A program made the position numbers and the translations under genes. Below the pieces are notes generated by a model, which saw only the letters and a program-made list of their open reading frames with translations, searched no databases and was not told the DNA's origin. 64,000 nucleotides of DNA from Lophius americanus (Eukaryota > Chordata > Actinopteri > Lophiiformes > Lophiidae). Of the stretch, positions 23,715-42,269 are shown piece after piece (within the stretch, counting starts at the first letter, position 1; each line of letters begins with the position of its first letter). The stretch is from assembly GCA_037951165.1 (NCBI GenBank), contig JBBDHG010000030.1, forward strand, positions 1,929,001-1,993,000, written 5' to 3'.

Positions 23715-24326
23715 CCAATCATCTGCTGGTGATGTCATCACATTACATCACGACCTTCGGCTTCCTTCTAGTGCAGTCAGCACGGAGAGGCCACGCCTCC
23801 TCTCCACTTGTGACATCATCACACGCTCTGACATCATTAGACTGCAAGCTCTACTCCCCAACAATGGAAGGTGACACCAGGCGGGAAACATTCAAGCTTA
23901 ATTCATCAAAAATAAAAACACACTTTTTGACAAGAAATAGAACCAACATTGAGGACCGAGGGGGCGGGGCCATGGTTGGAGCCAGGGAGGAAGGGGAGGG
24001 GCTGAGGGATGAAGGGCGGTTAAAGATGACAACATTCACAGTTTTAAGGTGGGCAAAGAAGGAGCTGAAAGACATTTCACCAAAACACACAAGATGACAT
24101 CACTTCCCTTTTAACAGCCTTCAAAATAAAATACCAAACTATTTAAGCATCTTTCTAAAAAGCATTAAAATGCGATCCTGCTGCTGGCGTCCACGTTTGG
24201 GGGTTTCGTTGGATATGATCTTGGACCTGTGCTCAGTGTGGGGCTAAAAGAAGACAGTGCTGAGCAGACAGCGATGGTGGGGTAGGGGGCGGGGCTAGAA
24301 GAAGATGGAGAACCATGCTACTGTGT

Positions 24327-29342
<5,016 letters not shown>

Positions 29343-30599
29343 GGCTGCAGGGGGCGCTGTGGGCTGGCAACGACACTACAACAACACCAAGTCACACTGT
29401 TAGAGAGTAAAAAAAGGAGACAGAAGGGGGGGAGTGATTATTGGGGAATGGTTGACAAACAGTGAAATAAATAATGTAGAATTATCTCATTTATAGGACA
29501 GAATTAGTTATTTATTTCACTTAGAAAAACAAATCAAAAATATGTCAGCTCAAGTATAAGAATTAAGATTTTATGTCATTTAAAAGAATTTAACAAACAT
29601 ATCAAGAAAGATCCATTAAACTCTAAATAAGCTCCATCATGTCAGATCAACACAGGAGGACTTCATAACCCAGAATGCATTTCGAGTTTAAATCAATGTG
29701 AAGTTTCTCCATCAACAATCGCCAAACTTGGACTTTTCACATCCTATTACTCCCACCCCACCTCTTCTCCTCCCAACATGCACCTCTGCTTTCCTCCACT
29801 GAATTAACAACAAAGCCCTCTGGGAAAAATTCCTAATTAGGGCATGAAGCTGAGTCCAGCCTGTGTTTGGTATGCTCTTTCTCTCTCTCCGTGTGTTCGC
29901 ACAGGCTGACTCGCCCTCTCCCTCACACCGACTCCATATTTAGTCATTAAATTTGAGAATCAAATATTTCTCTGATACGCTGTCCTGGCTTCACTTTGCC
30001 CTCACTTTGTCTCTCTCACATTAAAGGACCAGTCTGGTGTTTTAAGAAAAATACATATATTTGTTATATTTTATAAAGAATCTAAAGAAAGAAACCCCCC
30101 CAACCATGTCACAAATAAACCGTTTCTTGTGGACTCGGGACTATTTTCAGATTTAGATTAATTAGGGTGGCGTCTAAATAATCTTCATGATTTGATGATA
30201 AATCAGTCTTTAGAGATGATGAGTGGACAAAAGCCACGTCTGTACTGGCATTTTTTTTAAACTTGCTTAAACTGGTAGCTACATGTCTTTTCATTAGTTA
30301 TATTTGATGCCGCGCCGTTAATCCGCTGCTTCAAATCGTTTCCCAAATAAATTCAAATCAAATCAAGTGTTTTTATATTCACAACAAATGTCAGGGGCTT
30401 TATTTTTAGCCTGTTTTAGAAAGAGATTATTGCAACAAAAGGGAAGATTCTCTATTTTGTTATGTTTGCTTGGTTGTTTTTATTTACATGAGAAAAACAT
30501 CAAAGAGGGTAGTTTTAAGAACTTTGCTGAAGTTCTGCCAGATAAAAAAAGCGTCAGGTATGACATCAGTGTAATGTGACGTTTAAACAAGGAAGCCTC

Positions 30600-31200
30600 T
30601 TCTTGTTACTAACCTGTAACTAGTAGCAACTAGCAGTTACTTGCTGTAACTGTCACTCACTACTAACTATGACTAGCCTCTAACTGCGACTTGCTGCTGC
30701 ATGCTGCTAGATTCTGACCATCAACCACATTAGCCACTAAATGCTACCAGCTGCTTAGTACAATGAGATGCTAACTGCTATTGGCTGCTTACTGCTACCA
30801 GATGCTAACTGTTGGTGGCTGCCTGATGCTACCACCTGTTGTATGCTACTAAATGCAAACAGCTACAAGCTACAAACTGCTAACATATGATTGCTTCTAC
30901 TGGCCTATAACTGCTACCAGATGCTAATTGTTGGTGGCTGCTTACTGGTTCTAGATAATAACTGCTACTAGCTGCTTACTGCTATTGGATGCTAACCACT
31001 ACTACTTGCTACTTGTGACAAGCCTTTGACAACTAACATCTACTTATTGCTACTGGCTACTTACCGCTATTGGATGCTAACCTCTACTACCTTCCAGCTG
31101 TGACTGGCCTTTAACAACTACACTCTACTTAATGCTAAAGGGTGCTTACTGCTACTGGATATTCTACTAGATGCTAACTGCTACTGGTTCTAGAGTTTCA
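30600..31200. repeat. Degenerate 'ctgctact' repeat
   Basis: TAACTGCTAC, GATGCTAACTG and GGCTGCTTACTGCTAC recur about every 15-30 bases. Confidence 0.55.
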
Positions 31201-32507
31201 CAGTCTTCAGAAAATCCCAAATGGATTTAAGCCAACAGCATCAGCTGTTAGATCTCATGTAGGCGCTGAGGGAGATCCGCCTCAGATACATTTAACTTTG
31301 CGGCCTTCCTTAGCTAAGACCAGCAAATGCTGTTAGCTTAGCTGCTATCGGGAAACTGAAATGTTGTCCTATCAGATCAGTCATCTTCTAGAGACCCAGA
31401 TTGCTGCATACGGTCGTGTAAATATCTAACGTTTCTCAAATGTTAATTTTCTGCGTTTTCTTCTCTTTTCTTTTTCAAAACTAGTTTCCATCCGGTCCAG
31501 GTGTTCAGGTAAATACTGTGATGCTGTTTGAATGCGAAGCTCCAGAACTTTTGGATGGATGAAGAAAATACTCATGGAGGAGAGGATATAAAGTTTAAAT
31601 TCCATTTTTTTGGCTTCACTGCTCCTTTAAATGTCTAAGGTACTATAAACCTGTTTTTCTCTTTTACTGTTTTAAAAACCAAAGTATGTCTAATAAAATC
31701 CAGTAATGGTTGTGATTCACCAAAGAAATACCCTTAAATTATGAATACGGTAACATTTTTACAGATTTTACTTCCTGTTTTTGGTGCATCAGTATCAGTT
31801 GTGATGCTGGGATTCACAATATTACAGATTTGATCGGGATTAAACATCTTCATGTCATTTTAAAAAGAGGAACAGCAGCTTATTGATCAGCCCTGATCAC
31901 CAGAAAACAGTTTGATAAACAAATGAAGACATTGTGAGATAATATAGATCTAAATTTGGGAAGAAATGTGATTAAAAGCTCCATAAAAAGTGTGTTAGTC
32001 AGGATAATTGACCTTTAAAATTGAAAGAGCTCCTCTGAGCTTCTCTTGTCGTTGGTTCCCGACTCACTGGCTCACCTGTCAGTCGACACTCAGGGCATAA
32101 TTATAGAAAGGCAACGAAATGGAAATCAAACACCACCCAGACTTCAGCTCAAATAATCCAAACTTTGACTCATCAGGATAAAAACAGACCCAAATCAGCA
32201 GCAGCTACGTCAGAGGAGGTGCTGTAAGGAGGCGCAACAACAAACGACTGTAAGCCGACTCTGGCTCCGAGATAAACCTTTAAATCAGCCGGGTGAACAC
32301 ATCAGAAATAAAAACAAAAATGTTGTCTCATGAGATGAAGGGGAGCAATGTAACAGATGGACCGTAAGGAAGGAGGAGGTGAAAGGAGAGGAGGTAAAGT
32401 GGTAGAGGAGCAAAGAGGAGGAGACAAGGAGTTCAGAGGGGGAAATTGCAGCTTTTGGGTAAAATCAAAAGTGAAGAGAAGGAGCTGGAGAGCTGGAGAG
32501 CTTTTGA

Positions 32508-32605
32508 GGTGCAGAGATGTGGGAGAAGGTGCAGAGATGTGGGAGAAGGTGCAGAGATGTGGGAGAAGGTGCAGAGATGTGGGAGAAGGTGCAGAGATGT
32601 GGGAG
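32508..32605. repeat. 20-bp tandem repeat, about five copies
   Basis: The unit GTGCAGAGATGTGGGAGAAG repeats almost without change. Confidence 0.9.
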
Positions 32606-33101
32606 GAGGAGAAGAACTTTGATGAATTTGAGGTTGTAGAAAGGAAAAAATTATGATTTCCAAAGTTAGTGGGAAAGTAGATGATGAGGAAGTGAAGAGG
32701 AGATTTAGGAGCAGAGAGGATGTGATGAAGGCTCTATCAGTCTATGTACCAGAAAGAGAGGAGGGAGTGAAAGGGTGGAGGAGTTGCTGAGCTTTGAGGA
32801 GTTGGCCAGAGGAGACGTTAAAAAAAAAGGGAATTTCTTTCTACAGAAAAGCAGAAGGTAAAAGGAGAACAGACTGATAAACGTAGAAAAGGGAGGAGAA
32901 GGTGCAGAGGAGGGGAAGAAGGAAAAAAGAGGTGATGATGGAGGAAAGGAGCATAAAGACAAGGAGATGATGAGCAGTTGAGGTGGTTTAGGAGAAAGAG
33001 GGAGTTCTGGAGTTTGGTCATTCTTCTATTGATGAAGAGGAAGTGCAGTTCAGAAGGAGCAGGAGGAGATGGGAAAATCCAGAAGGAGACAGAAGAAGAA
33101 G

Positions 33102-33263
33102 AAGCAGATCAAGAGGAGTTGATGTAGAAGGTGAAGGAGCAGATCAAGAGGAGGTGATGTAGAAGGTGAAGGAGCAGATCAAGAGGAGGTGATGTAGAAG
33201 GTGAAGGAGCAGATCAAGAGGAGGTGATGTAGAAGGTGAAGGAGCAGATCAAGAGGAGGTGAA
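33102..33263. repeat. 35-bp tandem repeat, about 4.5 copies
   Basis: The unit begins GCAGATCAAGAGGAGGTGAT and continues with GTAGAAGGTGAAGGA. Confidence 0.9.
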
Positions 33264-33393
33264 GAGGAGAGATGGATATTTATGAGAGTTAAAGTGGAGA
33301 CAGAAGTTTTGCATCCTTTTTCCAGTTTTGTCAGACTGACTGAGATGAGCAGAGAAAAAGAGGAGGTGCAGCAGGAGGCGATGGAGGTCTTAC

Positions 33394-33590
33394 CGTGGCA
33401 GTGCAGGGCCTGCTGGGATGTGAGGGGGACAGGACAGAAGTGAGAGTGTGAGAGCTGCGAGTGAATTTATCAACCCTCGTCCAATTCCATCCATCCCTGC
33501 ATCCATGCCTCCATCCCAAACATGGACCGGGCCACCGCCCGCTCTCCACCTCCTCCTCCTCCTCCTCCAATCCCTCCTCCACCTCTCTCC
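33394..33590 (-). other. acta2: Candidate non-coding first exon of acta2
   Basis: On the minus strand the sequence CTGCCACG followed by GTAAGACC at 33,393 is a strong splice donor. It lies about 200-230 bases downstream of the TATA/CArG-like site at 33,616-33,625. The coding part of acta2 begins right after an acceptor at 29,345-29,346, so an upstream non-coding exon is needed; this is the best one I see. The transcription start (about 33,590) is assumed from the usual distance to a TATA box. Confidence 0.35.
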
Positions 33591-33615
33591 TCGTCTCTAT
33601 CTCTCTCTCTTGATG

Positions 33616-33700
33616 CCTTATAGGGCAGGCTCTGAGGTAAGCAGCCAATCAGATGGCTCAAAGCATCAACAGACTTTCTCCCATCATTCATTGCATTCCT
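33616..33700 (-). promoter_or_regulatory. acta2: Candidate acta2 promoter: CArG/TATA-like, CCAAT and MCAT sites
   Basis: On the minus strand, in promoter order: an MCAT motif AGGAATG (33,694-33,700), an inverted CCAAT box ATTGG (33,645-33,649) and CCCTATAAGG (33,616-33,625). The last resembles the CArG element CCCTATATGG of mammalian ACTA2, including the G/C in the core typical of that gene, and also contains a TATA-like CTATAAG. MCAT and CArG elements are known inputs of the mammalian promoter. Position upstream of a good splice donor supports the reading, but the distance to the coding exons is 4.3 kb. Confidence 0.4.
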
Positions 33701-34992
33701 AAGAGAGAGATGGGGGGAGGGGGGTGTTGGGCATTCCCTGGATTTCAATCTTTATGCTAAGCTAGGCTAAACATCTGATGATAACTAACGAACAGCAGAT
33801 ACTTTAAATGTTTCTAGCAAGCATGAACTAGCTACATACTTGTGGATTAATGTTGAAATTATGCTAACTGGGTAGCCAGCAAGAATTGAATGTCTAACTA
33901 GCTACTTCACGATTAAACATGGAGCAGAACTTCGACAATGCTAGCAGCTAACGGCTAAACTAAAGTGCAGTTTCGCTGTTATTTGGTCTTTGTACTGAGC
34001 TAGGCTAAAACAATTATGGAATAACAAATACAACTAGCATAATGAGAGATGTGCTAAATGTTTCAAGCAAACAGGAAGTGGATACGGATATCTGAAATGA
34101 TGTTGAATTGATGCTAACTGTGTAGCCATCGCTAAATGGCAGACTAACAGGTAACTTCAGGATTGAACGTGTAGTAAGGAGACTAGGGACGGTTTTTACC
34201 ACTGGGTTCATTGTAACAGTGGCTGTTTGTCCAATCAGAGAAGACCGGGGGTCATGTCATCATAATTGTACAATCCCACCTCCTTTTTGAGCTCTCAGAG
34301 GAATGTCATGTCTCTACGATCAACATTGTGGATTTTGCAACCAAAAAAACAGATTTTCCAGGTAAGAAAGTATTTTTTGGAATCCAAATCGTTTTTTGTC
34401 TAGTGATCATTGTACGGTAGATATAATGGGATGGCCTAGATAACCATAAGAAGTAGCGTCTCAAGTTTAATTTAGATTTGAGCATTCTTGCTTACTTCTA
34501 ACCCACGTGGCAAAACAGTTAACTAAGTAATGGCAGGCTGGTGTGGGGATGGTCGTAACAGTTAATTCAAAAATGTTACAACCTTCCCCTTATGGTCCAA
34601 TTTAAGAAGATAATAGACACGGCCAGCGACGCATGGATGAGAATGAATCCTGCCAAAATAATGTCAGTCTATGACATTCTATGCTTAGGCAAGACCGGCC
34701 CACCCAGTTTAAAGGAAGAAAAGAAGAGTAGCTTCGGAAGAGGTTTTTAAAAAAAAAGAGAGAATAAACCTGCCGTTTGGAAAGGAGCAAAAGAGGAAAA
34801 CAAATGAAACAATCAAATGGCCCCAGCACAATGACCGAGATGATTCTCACACCTCTGAAGATGAGAATATCTGCATCGTGAGCATGGATCACAAATTCAA
34901 GACCAAAAGACAGTTTGGGTCAAGTGTATACTCTGCCTGTTCTAGGCCCACGAAGCCTGCCTGGGAGACAAATGCATAGTCAGGAATACATT

Positions 34993-35114
<122 letters not shown>

Positions 35115-35499
35115 TTGCAGGTTTTAGACATTTTTATAAGACATAGCCTAAGTGAACTCTGGTCATTCATTGTGTTTTTGTCACTATCAATCCTTTACTT
35201 TATTCAAAAGTTGTTAACTTGGAAAAAAAAAAAAAAGCAAATGAGTTCTTGCATAAATTGCAACTGGGTTATTGACGGAACCCTTATGTGACACATGGAC
35301 ATTAATGAATACGGGGGTAATCCTGTTCCCTTTAATCAAAAACATTTATTCTTTACTATTCAGTTAAGTTCTTGGACAAATGACAAAAAACAAATGGTAT
35401 AATGTGTGTTGCTGTTACATCTATCCCCAGGTAGAGTTAAAACTCCCCCCAGTAGTGGGCTGAATTGTAACAACGGAGCTCTTTTTATTTGACATTAAC

Positions 35500-37620
35500 T
35501 CCAATAACACAGCTAGCATAACATGACATATGCTCGTCTACACAAGCCTCGGCTGCAACTTGTGACTTGCTAATGTTAGCCAATGCTAATTTTAGCATTT
35601 CTATTCTAACGTTAACTCTTTAAAAGTGCTAACATTACATTTGACATGCTTATTTCAGTCCTATGCTAACACTTTTTGTGTAATATTTCCATTGTAAAAT
35701 TACTTCTTTAAAACTCTCAACATTGGTGTAATTATTATTTTTCATTTTATATTACTTTTCTATTGTTAATTTCATTTCTATAAAATTGCCACTATTTCTC
35801 TGTGGATGTAACTTCTGTAAAAAGGTTAATTAATATATTTTTACAACATTTTATATTCTTACATTTCTTTGAAAATTCTAGCATTAAATTATGTGGATGC
35901 AAATTTTGACCTTTTCTAAACTGATATCACTTCTTTACAACCGCTAAGATTCTTTCATTATGGTAATGGGACTATTTCTATGCCAACATTATTCTCTAAA
36001 AATACTAACATTATTTAATCATGCCAATGGTAACATTTCTAGGCTAATGTTGCCCCTGTAAAACGCTAACATCTTATTTCTGTAAAAATCTTTACATTGA
36101 TTTTTTGAAAGATCTATGTTTGCTATGCAAATGTTCCAAGGATTATGCTAACTTGTGTAATAATGCTAACATTACTGTTGTTGTGCTAACGTATTACTTT
36201 GATCAGAATGACACTTTTGTTAAAATGCTATCATGACTTTTTTGTTACCATTTCTATGCTTACAAAACTTGTTATTCTAATGTAGCATTTTAAGGCTAAT
36301 ATTACTTATGAAATATTGATAATACTCCTTTTTTATGAAAATATTATTATGTATGTACTCATATTCCTGTAAAAATACTAGCATTACCTTTTGAACATTG
36401 TACTTTTGTTACGCAAATGTTACCATTACGCAAAAGATGCTAACGAAGCTTCTATAGGCTTCTTTTCTAGCTCGCCCCTTTACACCCGTTCATTATGAAT
36501 CTGTCACGGGGACATATTTCCTGCTAGTCTGTTAGCCTGCTAGTCTGTTAGCCTGCTAGTCTGTTAGCCTGCTAGCGTCATCTCTTTCAGTGGCCTCTGG
36601 TTTGGCAGCTGGATGCGGCGGTTGAACTCTGACTCAGACACACGTCTGAATCCTCTGGAGTCAGATGAGTTTCCATTCTCAGCTGTGTCTCCTCCGCCTA
36701 ATGAGTGATTTAAGCTCATTAACTAGCCGTGCTAAGACGTATCCCCTTACAAACACGGCCTTTCTGTCGTCGCCTGCTTACAATGATCCCGCTCTGTGAG
36801 GCGGACACTAAGAGATCCGATACATCGTGCGACCGCAGAGACATTTGGAGCCAACGTTTGACACCCAGATGTGATGTTGAGCCGTACAACGTAATAACAG
36901 ACGTAACGACAGACGTAACGACAGACGTGACGACAGACGTGACGACAGACGTGACGACAGACGTGACATGACAGTAGTGTGTAATGATGGCGGCCGGCAC
37001 ACAACTGTCCCCACTGACCTGCTACAACAATGGCGACCGGAACAACAACCGTCACTTGAGTTTTCACGTTTTTCACGTCTGTGACCTGAAGCGGCTGATC
37101 ATTAGATCAGTTTCAACTCAGAAGAAAATAGACGCGGTGCTTCTTTAAACAAATTCAGCGTCTGGTTTTAGCCTGACCAGCATTAAGAAGGTCAAAGACC
37201 GACCACAACAAAAAATAAGCTCTGCTTCCTTGCTATCATCCAAATCTATAAACACAATCAAATCTCGGTATTTGTCAACATAACCACTTCCATGCTAACA
37301 TTAGCTCCCTTCTATACTTTCATTACCTCCCTTCTATTCTAGAATTAGCTCCTTAAAAATTGCGTCTTCTATAAAATGGCTACACTTACTATCAGAGCTA
37401 TCATTTCTATGCTAAATGTAATTATTTTCATTTACTAAAACTAATACTTGATGATGATGCTAATGTTACTATTAATAGCCTAATTGTTGTTGAGTTTTTT
37501 CTAAATGCTAACATTAGCTTTTTCATGCTCTTTTAAACATTGTCATGCCGACAGCCTCATAACTCCCAACATTATTTTTATTATGCTAATGATACAAATT
37601 ATATATTAATGCTGTAGGAG
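35500..37620. repeat. GCTAAC/ATTAC-rich degenerate repeat region
   Basis: TGCTAACATTA, ATGCTAA and TTACTTCT words recur throughout. Within it lie a 16-bp tandem repeat (CTGCTAGTCTGTTAGC, about 3.4 copies, 36,521-36,574) and a 12-bp repeat (ACGACAGACGTG, about 6 copies, 36,890-36,967). Confidence 0.6.
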
Positions 37621-40600
37621 CAAAATTTGTACGTCCCCTCCAGGTTCATGAGTTTCCTTGGAACATTAGTTCTATTATTCTAATATTCCCATATTTATTC
37701 TAATGTTACCAGTCTAGAAAAGTGACATTTGAAAGTGGTAGAATAGAAATGCTAGCATGGTAGCATTGCAGCTAAATGACGCCGTCCCATTGCTCCCCAT
37801 CGTCTCTCTCTCTGCTCCTCTTACGGCCATCGAATGTTTTCATTGGCCCACCTGAGTGATGAGCCAAACATTGACATCATCCGTTTACAGGATGTTGGTC
37901 GTTGCACACGTATCACGCCATGTTTGGCCGACATGAGATCCTCAAGCTGCTGAGAAGCTAAGGGGCTATTCTACTTTCATAAAATACTCTTTGTATATAC
38001 TCCAACGTAGAAAGTTTTTAAAAAATCGTTTGGAGATCGCTCTACAAACTCTCCTCGCCATTGAAGTAAATAGCATCCATTTTTTCATTTGTAATTTGTG
38101 TTATTTCTGTTTTAATTTGTCTTTCATTTCAATCAAGAAATATTTGAGTGGCTTGTTTTTCAAGTAACGCACTTTTCCATGTCTGGGTTGCCGACTGGTC
38201 AAAGTTATGTAGACCATGATGCATTGCTGGTCATGCCTTCCCTGTATGTCTTACAGGAAGCTTCTTGGAGGCAGTCTTTGATCAACCATTTCTTGTGGAT
38301 TTTGGTTATGGACCAGCTTGTAGCACCAGTTAGCATCCTAGCACTGTATATGTTAGCATTTAGAGAATGCTTGGAAGTCTTATAGCCAGTCAGAAGAAGA
38401 GAGGGGCGGGACATCCAGTGAGTTAAGTCAATCTCTTGCCACAATAGAGTTCTGGGCTAAATGCTAGCGTCCAATGCTCACATTCTATAATGCTAGTATG
38501 TCGCTGGTGCTAATTTGTTTTTTGTGTTTTTAGCAGGACAATTTCGAAATCCTGAATAAATTCCAATGGCAATTTTGGAAATGCGGGTTCTCCCTGTTTA
38601 TCATGAAACAGGAAGTTGTCTTAACTCAAAAATCCATGGTCCTATTTGCCTAAAACATCACATGTCGGATCACATTCCCAATAAGAAGTAATTACTTGTC
38701 AAAATTCAGCGAGATTCCTAGCGCCATCCAGTGGCCACAAGAAATATAATAAAAACATTATACACACAGATCACATGACCTCCCTCTCAGACCTCTCAGA
38801 CTCCAGTGTGAACAGTTCACGGCCCTGAACTCACCTGCATGTGCAAAATAACAGTAACACAGACGTCACACGCAGCATGCTGTCAAAGTCAACACAATTT
38901 TTAAAAACCGCTGAAGAGTTAATCCTGCCGGAACAGCTTTGTGACGAATGTTGATGGAAGTTCACATCAAAGCTGCACGAATTTCAGTTAAGTTAAGTTC
39001 TTGCCCCGAAGAACTCAAAACAGCTCCACACGGATCAGGTGTGTTTGGAAACGATGGTGTCAGTTTCTTCGTTCCTGTTACTCTGTGAGAAATCTGTGAT
39101 TACGCACAAAAACACAAATATTTCATCAGATTCTTTGTTAGATCAAAAAAGTCTTGAATATCATTATATTATTATTTTACGTATTAAACAACATAAAAAA
39201 GGACAATCAATACATTTGCTTAGGAACTATTTGATAGCTACTGCATGAAAACTGATAGAAATACCACCAAGTACATGTCACTACTCACAGTTGTTCTTTC
39301 GTTTTGAACCCGGAGAGGGATTTTGGCTGCAGAATACCTGCCTTGTCCACTAGAGGGAGCTTCATGCACACACTTAACCTTTGGCTGTGACATAAACCTG
39401 ATGTTTTATTGAACAAATACCAAAGATTGACTATGGGCCTGTTGCAAAGAAGGCATTAAAGACATCTGCGTAGGTAACATCAGTTTAGGCTTTAGCGCCA
39501 CCTTGTGGAAACTCTTCCACCAACGAGGGTTGGAGGAGGTCAGGTAGTCATTAATTTTGTTGGCAGGCAGGCCAATCAGATCAGATTTTCGACACATATC
39601 CAGGAGAAAGTATGGATCCATGTTTTTTATGAATCCGGCTATGATGAAACCTAAACCCGCCTCTGATTGGCTACTTATGATGACATCACTTCTTCACTCC
39701 TCACTTTGTAGTTGTTTCTGGAATGACACCATAGTAGGATTCATAAACTATTTTAACATAGCGACACTCTTTCCTTTAGTTTAGCATTTTAGCACTAAAC
39801 ACTAGCATGAGCTAATTAGCCACATGAAAGCGAAGATGGCATCATAGCCTCCCCAACCCCTCCACCCCATCCAAACCCAAGGCAAAAATGGACCGAAGGA
39901 GCAAAGCAGGAACTATAAAAACAATAAAAACAACTTCCCCACCACCACTTCAGTCTACACACAACACACACAACTACCTAAGTGAACTACGGTATAAAAA
40001 CAGCAACCGACCTGAGGACAAACTGGATCGCAGTCCAGACAATAAAAGAAAAAAAACAACTACTTTAAAGACATAAAACCGTAATAATTATAACAAAAAT
40101 CCAGCTAAAGTGAGAAGAGTATCGGCCCCCAGGCTTTTTCTATGGGGTTTGTATCCAGAGAAGAAGGATTTCAATAAGGGAAGACGAAGAATGAAGAAAC
40201 GATGAAGGATTCATTACAACGGATGACAATTAGACCATTAGAAAAAATGTTTGGCGCTCAGACTCTGTGCGATCCGAACAGCATCCCCCCGGTACTCTGG
40301 ATGCTGGTGGTGGTGGTGGCCGATGCCCCTGCTGAGGCTGATGGATCTGTGAGGACTAGGTGGAGCTGGGGAGGAGGAGGTTGTGTGAACCAGCGGCATG
40401 AAAGAACCAGATGAATGGAGAGAGAGTCGTATTTAAAGCCAGCAGCTGATGGTGATGATGTAATCGTGCAGGTGTGACAGCGATGGACGGATGAGGCTGA
40501 ATGATTGAGTGCAGCTGATATCAACTGATGCCTCAGACGCTGAAGCAGGAAGCTGAGACCGAGCATGAGTGACAGGTCACGATACTAGAGTGGTATCAGC

Positions 40601-41139
40601 AGGAGTGGTCAGGTGTGGCCCGAGTGTGCAAGATGAGAGTCTTTCTGATCCAACTTTCTTACTTACTTTTTGAACAAGACTGAATTTCCCTGTTATTGAA
40701 AACAGTTCCAAAAACGACTCCATTGGATAAAAACAATGTTATTATTAATACTAAGGCTAAACAGCACATATTTGAGAATAAATGGATGCCTTTCATCATT
40801 TATGTTATTATTATATGACATCAAATTGACGGTGAACAGCTGATCAAGGGAATAAAAGGAAGTTTTTGAGGATGCCGCCGTTTCCAAGCTTGTGAAAAAA
40901 CTCTATTTTTAATTTCTCTACATCTTATACATTCCGTTTGGATTACCGTTTGATAAATCAAGAGGAACTTTGTTGTTATTTGTTTGTTTTGGGGAGACGC
41001 AGGGATTACATATCGTGTCCAATGATTCTAAATGTTAACGCAAAAAAGTTAAATGTTGAAAATGTAAATAAAATCACTGATGGTAAAAAAAAAAATGTTC
41101 CAAAATACGGAAAACAAAAAATAAAATAATAGTAATTAA

Positions 41140-41353
41140 AACTGACCACAATGTCGACAAATAAACGAATGAATTCAGTTAAAAGCCTGACTAAAAAGAT
41201 TGTTTTTAAAAACATTTCCACTCTCTGAGGTAGGCCGCTCCACAGACGTGGACCACTGCAAGAAAAGTAAGTTCTTGTTCTGACTTTTAGTGTAATTTGA
41301 TGATTGAATCGCCACAATGATGAAGATTTAAAGGTTTTAATGCTGTAAATCAA
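41140..41353 (-). mobile_element. Possible LINE 3' fragment
   Basis: The minus strand reads VRTRTYFSCSGPRLWSGLPQ, recalling the RAFS.SGPRLWNSLP block near the C-terminus of fish LINE reverse transcriptases. The surrounding frame is short and AT-rich. No other domain is kept. Confidence 0.4.
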
Positions 41354-41480
41354 ACTTTCCTCTCATGTTTGATCACATGGAGATTAAATCCCTCAAATAA
41401 TAATCCAGTCGTTTTCTCTCACTGCTGAACGTCTGCGGTGACTTTTATTGAAATCTGCTGGCAGACTCCTTCCTTAAACA

Positions 41481-41800
41481 CACACTCACACACAAACACA
41501 CACTCACACACAAACACACACTAACACGATCACACACACAATCACAAAAAACCCCAACAAATACACACATACAAAGACTCACACACACACGCACGCACAC
41601 AAACACACACACGCATACATTCACACACAAACACTTAAACAATAACACACAATCACACACAACCATACACAACCATACACAGGCACACACAAATACACAA
41701 TCACATGCACACAAACACTCGCACACTTGCACAGACTCACACACACGCTCACAGAATCAAACACTCACAGACTCAAACACACACTCACACACAGTGTGTT
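41481..41800. repeat. Interrupted CA-rich low-complexity block with a poly-G run
   Basis: ACACACAAACACACACTCAC-type sequence continues for about 320 bases; a run of 16 G follows at 41,822-41,837. Confidence 0.9.
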
Positions 41801-42269
41801 TAATGTTACGGGGTCGCTTGAGGGGGGGGGGGGGGGGCAGCGGCCCATCTCCTTAAAAAGACAAACAGCAGCGTGGAGAATGGAGGAAGGAGGTCGGTCT
41901 AAATGAGGCAGTGAAGAAGAAGAAGAATGTTCGCAGTTTGTGAATGTTTTGACTCGGGATGTTTGTGTCTTCGTGTCAGCGATGGCTGGAGGACCCTCAG
42001 ACGTCAACGTCTGCTTTACGTGATGCACACCACTTTAGTTTTCTTCTATGGATGGAACATCGACCTGTGTGAGGATTAAACGAGCCAAACGTCCCTCAGG
42101 TGCCTCAGTGATTCATCCATTCATTCATTCCACCGGTCCCTGTTCTTCACCATAGTAGGACGTGTTTCCCCCTACTATGGCAGGAGAACCTGTCTGGGGA
42201 GAAAACCCGTCGATGCGCCGACACGAATGAACTTACAGCCCGTTTCAAACACATCACCACTTCAGGAGG

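Larger units (their letters stand above)
21798..24326. other. Convergent intergenic region between stambpl1 and acta2
   Basis: It holds both 3' UTRs. The acta2 3' UTR probably spans about 23,700-24,326. Otherwise it contains a short AGTACTTAAGTA-type repeat near 22.43 kb, an unrecognised 111-codon plus-strand frame at 22,473-22,808, GCTAA-rich DNA near 23.2 kb and a MITE at 23,299-23,532. Confidence 0.55.
32340..33330. repeat. Purine-rich block on the plus strand
   Basis: About 1 kb is dominated by GGAG, GAAG and AGAGG words, including a 20-bp tandem repeat at 32,508-32,605 and a 35-bp tandem repeat at 33,102-33,263. It would lie in the acta2 first intron if the promoter proposed near 33.6 kb is right. 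Confidence 0.7.

Noticed and set aside
33331..33748. Overlapping frames around the candidate acta2 promoter
   Set aside because: They come from purine/pyrimidine-rich low-complexity DNA and overlap on both strands.
40202..40566. Two opposite frames near 40.2-40.6 kb
   Set aside because: Low-complexity (Pro/Ser/Thr or Gly/Val) with no homology that I recognise; a TTTAAATA word on the minus strand at 40,431-40,440 is not enough to call a promoter.
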